Origin: Spirochaetota bacterium
Lineage (GTDB): Bacteria; Spirochaetota; UBA4802; UB4802
DNA: 7,658 nt
Assembly (NCBI GenBank): GCA_029548025.1
Contig: JAKPOE010000021.1
Coordinates: 1 to 7,658 of the forward strand
Direction of reading: 5' to 3'
Positions 1 to 4,747 of the stretch are shown in pieces; positions within the stretch are counted from its first letter, which is position 1; the number at the start of each line of letters is the position of its first letter. The notes below the pieces were generated by a model, which was not told where the DNA came from, ran no database searches, and saw only the letters and a program-made list of their open reading frames with translations. Made by a program: the position numbers and the translations under genes.

Positions 1-2
1 AT

Positions 3-296
3 GAGCGCTATAAGGATATCATTGTACAGTTTGCGCATGATGCGTTTCATTATTTGTTGTGGTTGCTGTGGTACATAGCGTTCAATCCGGTACGGAAGCG
101 CCGGTGCGATAGTCCTACAAAATATCGCTACAGCAGCATACAATCCTATGTACAGGAGGGTGCTGATGTTGGTGTACCGATAGACCATCATGAGTACTTT
201 CTGCAACTGGGGGACAGTTTCAGTGAACGGGTGAGACGTTTTTTGCAGTATGAGGAGGCGTATCGAAAGCGCTACTCCATTGCACAGTGGGTGTAA
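3..296 (+). CDS. REP-associated (IS200-like, Y1) transposase, C-terminal part, 5' end outside window
   Basis: This frame is open from the window edge to a TAA at 294-296, giving 97 residues with no start visible, so it is the tail of a longer gene. The stretch RYKDIIVQ, then YLLWLLWYIAFNPVRKRR, then SPTKYRYSSIQSYV follows the pattern RYK..-V-..YLL.L.RYI..NPVR...-..P..Y.WSS seen in the C-terminal half of REP-associated tyrosine transposases (RAYTs, Y1_Tnp superfamily). The catalytic HUH motif and tyrosine would lie in the missing part or close to the edge, so activity cannot be judged. A hand count gives about 47% G+C, clearly above the neighbouring genes, which fits acquired DNA. The final residues (ERVRRFLQYEEAYRKRYS) are a basic helix, also usual in this family. 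The visible frame is intact. The function of RAYTs is single-strand DNA transposition, or in domesticated forms mobilisation of REP hairpins. Confidence 0.72.
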   Translation, partial: ERYKDIIVQFAHDAFHYLLWLLWYIAFNPVRKRRCDSPTKYRYSSIQSYVQEGADVGVPIDHHEYFLQLGDSFSERVRRFLQYEEAYRKRYSIAQWV

Positions 297-330
297 AAAA
301 GGGGTCAGAGCATTATTGCATATCAGTTTT
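297..330 (+). mobile_element. Possible 3' end signature of the transposase element (GGGGTCAGAG motif)
   Basis: Directly after the transposase stop lies AAAAAGGGGTCAGAGCATTA. From memory, GGGGTCAG followed by a T-rich run is a recurrent flank of genes of this transposase group in environmental genomes. The base composition changes sharply to AT-rich just after it, which fits an element boundary. The left end is outside the window, so the element cannot be closed, and the link is an inference. Confidence 0.4.
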
Positions 331-331
331 A

Positions 332-356
332 ATACGATAAAATATATTTTTCGTAT
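332..356. repeat. Imperfect inverted repeat after the transposase
   Basis: ATACGA (332-337) pairs with TCGTAT (351-356). After one T:T mismatch, AAA (339-341) pairs with TTT (347-349), leaving a loop of about five bases. No T-run follows in either direction beyond the stem itself, so it is a weak terminator candidate. It could equally be a regulatory palindrome of the downstream dehydrogenase gene or a REP-like hairpin of the transposase element. Confidence 0.45.
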
Positions 357-393
357 GTTTGAAATAAATTATACAAAAAAATATTTTTCATTA

Positions 394-421
394 TTGACAG
401 AAAAATATCATATTATAACGT
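394..421 (+). promoter_or_regulatory. Possible promoter of the first acyl-CoA dehydrogenase
   Basis: A consensus -35 hexamer TTGACA lies at 394-399, in a very AT-rich stretch 118 bases before the start codon. The matching -10 is unclear. TATTAT (411-416) is only 11 bases away, TATAAC (414-419) is 14 away and TAACGT (416-421) is 16 away but poor. A second candidate -10, an exact TATAAT at 491-496, has no good -35. The promoter is therefore placed only roughly. Confidence 0.35.
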
Positions 422-478
422 TACCTTGTGTTATGGTTTGTGTTTTATAAATTAAACATACACGTTAAAATGTAATAA

Positions 479-494
479 TATAACATGCGTTATA
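479..494. promoter_or_regulatory. Inverted repeat TATAAC-ATGC-GTTATA, candidate operator
   Basis: Six-base perfect arms (479-484 and 489-494) flank a four-base centre, ten bases ahead of the ribosome site of the first dehydrogenase. It overlaps an exact TATAAT at 491-496. A weaker ATAAC...GTTAT pair of the same half-site occurs at 415-434. A palindrome here would let a dimeric repressor block transcription or initiation. No regulator gene is in the window, so the operator role is inferred. Confidence 0.42.
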
Positions 495-503
495 ATTTAA
501 AAT

Positions 504-510
504 CAGGAGG
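504..510 (+). promoter_or_regulatory. Shine-Dalgarno site of the first dehydrogenase
   Basis: CAGGAGG ends six bases before the ATG at 517. It is a near-perfect anti-16S match at optimal spacing and fixes the start. The same AGGAGG occurs ahead of the second dehydrogenase but not ahead of the cyclase gene. Confidence 0.85.
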
Positions 511-516
511 TTTTAT

Positions 517-2388
517 ATGGCGTTAAATCCACTAGTTGATTCAAGGGATGTACGCTTTGTTCTCTATGAAATGATGGATGTCATACAGCTTTGCAAGCTT
601 CCAAAGTATTCTGCATTTGATAAGGACATGTTTGAGGACATGATAAACCTTGCAGAAACTATGGCTGTTGAGCAAATATATCCTACATTTGCGGAGGGAG
701 ACAAAGAAGGTTGCAATTATGATGGAGCAACTAAAAAGGTCACTATTCCAAAGTGTTATCATCCAGCATTAGATGCTTTTTATGAAGCTGGTTTTGGTGG
801 GATGGATATTGATGATGAGTGGGGTGGTATGGGAATACCTCAGGTTATTGCATGGGCATGTAATGAATATTTTTGTGCAGCTAACTACCCACTTTTAATG
901 TACCCGGGTTTAACACATGGTGCAGCAGAACTTATAGAAGCATTTGGTACAGAAGAACAGAAACATATGTATCTGGCAAATATGTACTCAGGGAAATGGG
1001 GTGGAACTATGTGTTTAACCGAGCCTGATGCTGGTAGCGATGTTGGTGCTTTGAAGACAAAAGCTGTTCGCCAATCTGACGGTACATACAAAATTTCTGG
1101 TCAAAAAATATTTATATCTTCAGGTGACAATGACTATTATGAAAATATGATACATCCTGTACTGGCACGAATTGAAGGGGATCCACCCGGAACTAAAGGA
1201 ATTTCTATCTTTATTGTTCCCAAATACAGGGTAAATGCTGACGGCTCATTAGGTGAGTTTAATGATGTGAACTGTGCGGGTATAGAGCACAAGATGGGCA
1301 TTAAAGGTTCAGCTACATGTACATTGAGCTTTGGCGATAATAACAACTGTATTGGCTGGTTATTGGGTGAAGAAAGAAAAGGTATGAAGATCATGTTCAA
1401 GATGATGAACTATGCTCGTATGGGCGTTGGTCTTCAGGCTCATTCCACTTCATCAGCGGCATATATGCATGCTACAACCTATTCCAAAAATAGAGTACAG
1501 GGTGCCCATGTAACCCAGATGCTGAATCCTGATGCAAAGGGTGTAACTATTATCAATCACCCTGATGTTAAAAGAATGTTGCTGTGGATGAAGTCATATG
1601 TGGAAGGGGAACGTGCAATGATTTATTACCTGTATCTGAATTATGAACTTGCACAATTATTAGAAGGAGATGCAGCGAAGGAAGCGCAGGGATTGGTTGA
1701 AATTATTACTCCAATTGAAAAAGCTGGATGCTCGGATATGTCAGTACTTATCACATCAGAGGCTATGCAGTGTTATGGTGGATATGGTTTTGTTGCTGAT
1801 TATCCTGTTGAACAGATGATGCGAAATTCAAAAATTACTGCTATTTATGAGGGTACTAATGGCATACAGTCCATGGACCTTGCCATGCGTAAGATATTGA
1901 TGAATCCTGAACAGTATAACTATACAATATTGAAGAAACGTATTGCTGATACTATTAATAAAGCCAAAGGTATTGTTGAAGATAAATATATTGCATTAGT
2001 TGAGCGTGGTGTTCAGGAATTAGATAAAGTGATAGAAATGATGAAGCAGCAGATGGCTGCTGGTCAATTCCTCCATTTGTTTGCTAATGCAACACCATTA
2101 CAGCAGGCGATGTATATGTTACTAATAGCATGGATGCACCTGTGGAGTTTAACAATCACATTGCCAAAAATGAAAGAGCTGGTTGGTGATAAAAAAGGTG
2201 AAGAAAGAGCAGCTTTATTGAAAGATAATGCAGATGCAGCATTCTATAGTGGGAAAGTATTATCATCTCAATATTATTTGGGTGCAGAATTCCCTAAATA
2301 TTTTGGGAAAATTGAAGCCTTGCTTGGTGGTGAATCTGCTGTTATTAAGGCAAGTGAAGAAATATTTACAGGGATGCTTAACGAATAA
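517..2388 (+). CDS. Long-form acyl-CoA dehydrogenase (DmdC/FadE5-like), copy 1
   Basis: This FAD flavoenzyme of 623 residues should oxidise an acyl-CoA to the 2,3-enoyl-CoA and pass electrons to an electron-transfer flavoprotein; no ETF gene is visible. It matches the roughly 600-residue branch of the family. In order it has a short N-terminal extension (LNPLVDSRDVRFVLYE, about 3-35), an alpha-helical N domain (about 36-160), a middle beta domain with MCLTEPDAGSDVG (165-177) and GIEHKMGIKGSATC (255-268), a C-terminal helical domain (about 285-465) and the extra C-terminal domain typical of this branch (about 475-615). IYEGTNGIQ carries the expected catalytic base, Glu445, equivalent to Glu376 of medium-chain acyl-CoA dehydrogenase. 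Pocket-side positions differ from copy 2, for example YFCAANYPLLMYPGL at 118-132 and QAHSTSS at 307-313. There is no signal peptide or membrane segment, so it should be cytoplasmic. The branch also includes methylmercaptopropionyl-CoA dehydrogenase, so the substrate cannot be named. Confidence 0.92.
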   Translation: MALNPLVDSRDVRFVLYEMMDVIQLCKLPKYSAFDKDMFEDMINLAETMAVEQIYPTFAEGDKEGCNYDGATKKVTIPKCYHPALDAFYEAGFGGMDIDDEWGGMGIPQVIAWACNEYFCAANYPLLMYPGLTHGAAELIEAFGTEEQKHMYLANMYSGKWGGTMCLTEPDAGSDVGALKTKAVRQSDGTYKISGQKIFISSGDNDYYENMIHPVLARIEGDPPGTKGISIFIVPKYRVNADGSLGEFNDVNCAGIEHKMGIKGSATCTLSFGDNNNCIGWLLGEERKGMKIMFKMMNYARMGVGLQAHSTSSAAYMHATTYSKNRVQGAHVTQMLNPDAKGVTIINHPDVKRMLLWMKSYVEGERAMIYYLYLNYELAQLLEGDAAKEAQGLVEIITPIEKAGCSDMSVLITSEAMQCYGGYGFVADYPVEQMMRNSKITAIYEGTNGIQSMDLAMRKILMNPEQYNYTILKKRIADTINKAKGIVEDKYIALVERGVQELDKVIEMMKQQMAAGQFLHLFANATPLQQAMYMLLIAWMHLWSLTITLPKMKELVGDKKGEERAALLKDNADAAFYSGKVLSSQYYLGAEFPKYFGKIEALLGGESAVIKASEEIFTGMLNE

Positions 2389-2411
2389 GAGATGCTTTAA
2401 AACAAATTTTA

Positions 2412-2448
2412 AAAAAAAAGACAGGTAATCAATACCTGTCTTTTTTTT
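2412..2448 (+). terminator. Intrinsic terminator of the first dehydrogenase
   Basis: GACAGGTA (2420-2427) pairs perfectly with TACCTGTC (2433-2440) around the loop ATCAA, followed by eight T (2441-2448). An A-run (2411-2419) on the left can extend the stem and would give a T-run on the opposite strand, so the site may work both ways. It lies 23 bases after the stop codon and separates the two dehydrogenase genes into independent units. Confidence 0.9.
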
Positions 2449-2453
2449 ATAAT

Positions 2454-2465
2454 ATGTTTAAACAT
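2454..2465. promoter_or_regulatory. Perfect 12-bp palindrome ATGTTTAAACAT
   Basis: This uninterrupted palindrome lies just after the terminator and 152 bases ahead of the second dehydrogenase. It is the first of three inverted repeats in this 228-base gap. All three contain an AACAT element, though its orientation and spacing differ between them. Possible upstream operator; AT-rich DNA makes a short palindrome less striking on its own. Confidence 0.35.
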
Positions 2466-2488
2466 GCCATACAAAAATAAACAGTAAA

Positions 2489-2507
2489 TAACATAAATTA
2501 TATGTTA
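2489..2507. promoter_or_regulatory. Inverted repeat TAACATA-N5-TATGTTA, candidate operator
   Basis: Seven-base perfect arms (2489-2495 and 2501-2507) with the centre AATTA end nine bases before the TTGACA at 2516. The position just upstream of a -35 box suits either an activator or a repressor. It is about the size of a site for a dimeric TetR- or GntR-type protein, the types that often control fatty-acid degradation genes; this identity is inferred. Confidence 0.42.
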
Positions 2508-2515
2508 ACAAATAA

Positions 2516-2543
2516 TTGACAAAATAAATAAAAAAAATATCGT
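2516..2543 (+). promoter_or_regulatory. Probable promoter of the second dehydrogenase
   Basis: The -35 box TTGACA (2516-2521) and -10 box TATCGT (2538-2543, four of six matches) are 16 bases apart with an A-rich spacer. Transcription would begin near 2550, giving a leader of about 67 bases that contains the next inverted repeat. Confidence 0.45.
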
Positions 2544-2556
2544 GAATACAGCTATT

Positions 2557-2578
2557 ATGGTATTTAACATAATACCAT
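2557..2578. promoter_or_regulatory. Inverted repeat with perfect 8-base arms at the start of the leader
   Basis: ATGGTATT (2557-2564) is the exact reverse complement of AATACCAT (2571-2578), with the centre TAACAT. It sits just after the predicted transcription start, a usual place for a repressor operator. It could also fold as a weak hairpin in the 5' leader of the mRNA, but no T-run follows, so it is not a terminator. It is the best operator candidate in this gap. Confidence 0.55.
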
Positions 2579-2603
2579 CATACATATATTAAAATTGTAA
2601 TAC

Positions 2604-2609
2604 AGGAGG
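2604..2609 (+). promoter_or_regulatory. Shine-Dalgarno site of the second dehydrogenase
   Basis: AGGAGG lies seven bases before the ATG at 2617. This decides for that start over the in-frame ATG at 2632, which would align with the start of copy 1 but is 22 bases from the site. Confidence 0.85.
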
Positions 2610-2616
2610 TCTTATT

Positions 2617-4500
2617 ATGGCAACTGGAGTAATGTCGCTGAATCCTTTGGTAGATACAAGGGATACGCGATTTGTTTTATTTGAAGTATTAGGTGTTGAT
2701 AAACTTACACAATATCCTATGTTTGCTGATTTTGATAAAGATACATTTGAAGATGTACTGAATCTGGCAGAGACTATTGCAGTTGAGCAGGTATATCCTG
2801 CAAATATGGAAGGGGATAAAATTGGTGTTCAATATGAACCTGATACCAAGAAGGTTATTTTACCTGAATGTTATAAACCAGCATTGCAGGCTATGTATGA
2901 TGCAGGATTTATTGGGCTTGCCAATGACCCTGAAATTGGGGGTATGGGAATGCCTCAGGCAATTGGGCAATGCTGCACAGAATTTTTTACTGCAGGTAGT
3001 GTTGCATTTTCAATGTATCCGGCTTTAACAATTGGCGCGTTGAACCTTATTAGAAATTTTGGTACACAGGAAATGAAAGATCTCTATATTCCTAAAATGA
3101 TAACAGGTCAGTGGACCGGTACCATGTGTTTAACCGAACCTGATGCAGGTAGTGATGTGGGTAATCTTAAAACAAGAGCAATTAAACTGGATGATGGAAC
3201 ATATAAAATTATTGGGCAGAAGATATTTATAAGTGGTGGTGATTATGACATGCCAGAGAATATTATTCATCCCGTATTGGCACGAATTGAAGGAGATCCA
3301 CCAGGAACAAAGGGAATCTCAATTTTTATAGTACCAAAATACAGGGTGAAAGCTGATGGTTCATTGGAATTCAATGATGTTGTTTGTAGTGGCATTGAAC
3401 ATAAGATGGGCATTAAAGCTTCAGCTACATGTTCACTTAGTTTTGGAGATACTGGCGATTGTATTGGATGGTTGTTGGGCAAAGAACGTCAGGGTATGAA
3501 GATCATGTTCCAGATGATGAATGAAGCTCGTTTATATGTTGGATTACAGGGATTGGCTGTTTCAAGTGCTGCTTATATGCATGCTATTACCTATGCACGT
3601 AATCGAGTGCAGGGTGTTCATGTATCCCAGATGCTCAATCCTGATGCACCAAAAGTTAGTATTATACAGCATCCTGATGTTAAGCGGATGTTGTTATGGA
3701 TGAAATCATATGTTGAAGGTATGAGACTTCTTACATATTATGTTGGTTATCAGGAAGATCTTGCACATGCTCTTGATGGTGAGGCAAAGAAAGAAGCGCA
3801 GGCGATGATTGAAATTTTAATTCCAATCACCAAGGCTGGTAATACTGATAATGCATGGAAGATAACATCAGAAGCTATTCAGGTTTATGGCGGGTATGGA
3901 TTTTGTTCTGATTATCCTGTTGAACAATTTGCAAGAGATTCTAAAATACTTTCTATTTATGAAGGTACTAATGGTATACAGTCTATGGACCTTACCATGC
4001 GAAAAATATTGATGAATCCAGAACAGTATAATTATAGTGTTTTCAAGAAACGAGTTCAGGAAACTATCGATAGGGCTAAAGGCGTTGTTGATGACAAATA
4101 TGTTGATGTAGTACAAAAAGGATTAGAAAAAGTTGATGTAGTAATAAGTTACCTTAAAGATCAGATGGCTGCAGGAAAATTTTTACACATTTTTGCCAGT
4201 GCAACTCCATTACAGCAGGCTATGTCAATGTTTGTATTGGCATGGATGCATTTATGGATGCTAAGCCTGACACAGCCAAAGATGAAAGAGCTAATTGGCG
4301 ATAAGAAGGGAGATGATCTTAATGCATTGCTTGCGGACAATAGTGAAGCTGCATATTACAACGGGAAGGTATTATCATCGCAATTTTATCTTGGGGCTGA
4401 GTTTAAGAAATTCTTTGGCATGGTTGACTATATCATAGATGGTGAGGCAGCAGTTGTTAAGGCTAGTGAACATATTTTTACCGGTGCACCATTAGAATAA
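2617..4500 (+). CDS. Long-form acyl-CoA dehydrogenase (DmdC/FadE5-like), copy 2
   Basis: A 627-residue paralogue of the preceding gene, alike along its whole length (by eye about two thirds identical). Copy 2 has five more residues at the N end and lacks one glycine in DGSLEFNDV. The same layout is present: LNPLVDTRDTRFVLFE near the N end, the flavin-binding MCLTEPDAGSDVG (170-182), GIEHKMGIKASATC (259-272), IYEGTNGIQ with the probable catalytic base Glu449, and the extra C-terminal domain (about 480-620). Differences from copy 1 cluster where the acyl chain is expected: FFTAGSVAFSMYPAL (123-137), RLYVGLQGLAVSS (305-317) and FARDSKILSIYEG (438-450). Copy 2 is closer to the pattern I recall for the family (SVAF.MYP, VGLQGL, RDSKI), so copy 1 may be the one that has changed its substrate. 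It has its own promoter region and terminator. Expected cytoplasmic acyl-CoA:ETF oxidoreductase; substrate unknown. Confidence 0.92.
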   Translation: MATGVMSLNPLVDTRDTRFVLFEVLGVDKLTQYPMFADFDKDTFEDVLNLAETIAVEQVYPANMEGDKIGVQYEPDTKKVILPECYKPALQAMYDAGFIGLANDPEIGGMGMPQAIGQCCTEFFTAGSVAFSMYPALTIGALNLIRNFGTQEMKDLYIPKMITGQWTGTMCLTEPDAGSDVGNLKTRAIKLDDGTYKIIGQKIFISGGDYDMPENIIHPVLARIEGDPPGTKGISIFIVPKYRVKADGSLEFNDVVCSGIEHKMGIKASATCSLSFGDTGDCIGWLLGKERQGMKIMFQMMNEARLYVGLQGLAVSSAAYMHAITYARNRVQGVHVSQMLNPDAPKVSIIQHPDVKRMLLWMKSYVEGMRLLTYYVGYQEDLAHALDGEAKKEAQAMIEILIPITKAGNTDNAWKITSEAIQVYGGYGFCSDYPVEQFARDSKILSIYEGTNGIQSMDLTMRKILMNPEQYNYSVFKKRVQETIDRAKGVVDDKYVDVVQKGLEKVDVVISYLKDQMAAGKFLHIFASATPLQQAMSMFVLAWMHLWMLSLTQPKMKELIGDKKGDDLNALLADNSEAAYYNGKVLSSQFYLGAEFKKFFGMVDYIIDGEAAVVKASEHIFTGAPLE

Positions 4501-4530
4501 TGAATTTTTATAGTTTACAAATGTTTCATA

Positions 4531-4560
4531 AAGCGCATCACGTAATGATGCGCTTTTTTT
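4531..4560 (+). terminator. Intrinsic terminator of the second dehydrogenase
   Basis: AAGCGCATCA (4531-4540) pairs perfectly over ten bases with TGATGCGCTT (4546-4555) around the loop CGTAA, and a run of seven T ends at 4560. It lies 30 bases after the stop and isolates the cyclase gene from the dehydrogenases. Confidence 0.92.
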
Positions 4561-4627
4561 ATTAAATTTATTGAATGGGATTGTATCGAAATCTTAATAA
4601 ATTATAGTCTATACCGTAAAAAAGCTG

Positions 4628-4633
4628 TATAAT
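4628..4633 (+). promoter_or_regulatory. Possible -10 box (exact TATAAT) ahead of the cyclase
   Basis: An exact TATAAT without a convincing -35 (TAGTCT at 17 bases' spacing). If used, transcription would begin close to 4640, at the left arm of the perfect inverted repeat, giving a leader of about 108 bases with a hairpin at or near its 5' end. Confidence 0.3.
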
Positions 4634-4634
4634 A

Positions 4635-4670
4635 ATAGATGCTATTTTTAAAATAAAAAATAGCATCTAT
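4635..4670. repeat. Perfect 15-bp inverted repeat ahead of the cyclase gene
   Basis: ATAGATGCTATTTTT (4635-4649) is exactly complementary to AAAAATAGCATCTAT (4656-4670), with a six-base loop, AAAATA. It ends two bases before a TTGACA at 4673. It is not a usual intrinsic terminator: the T-run is inside the left arm and no T-run follows the stem. It may be an operator, a leader hairpin, or a small mobile palindromic repeat. Only one copy is in the window. Confidence 0.65.
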
Positions 4671-4672
4671 AT

Positions 4673-4701
4673 TTGACAAATTGTAAGTTTTATGATATGC
4701 G
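4673..4701 (+). promoter_or_regulatory. Possible cyclase promoter (TTGACA -35)
   Basis: TTGACA lies at 4673-4678. At 17 bases' spacing the -10 would be TATGCG (4696-4701), a poor match; the better TATGAT (4691-4696) is only 12 bases away. The leader would be about 40 bases. All three plus-strand genes have a TTGACA 75-123 bases before the start codon. Confidence 0.3.
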
Positions 4702-4747
4702 TTAAATATTTTTATAGTAACAACTAAAATAGTACAGCATAATTTTT

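Noticed and set aside
54..296. An 80-residue gene starting at ATG 54
   Set aside because: The frame is open back to base 3, and the family match (RYK..-V) begins before this ATG, so it is only an internal methionine of the truncated transposase.
250..450. A 66-residue reading frame between the transposase and the first dehydrogenase
   Set aside because: It overlaps the transposase end in another frame, runs through AT-rich intergenic DNA, has low-complexity content and resembles no family.
1137..1400. Antisense open frames within both dehydrogenase genes (also 3267-3482)
   Set aside because: They are mirror images of the conserved sense coding sequence; their similarity to each other only reflects the paralogy of the sense genes.
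4603..4613. Short palindrome TATAG-T-CTATA
   Set aside because: Five-base arms of A, T and one G/C pair are expected by chance in DNA this AT-rich.
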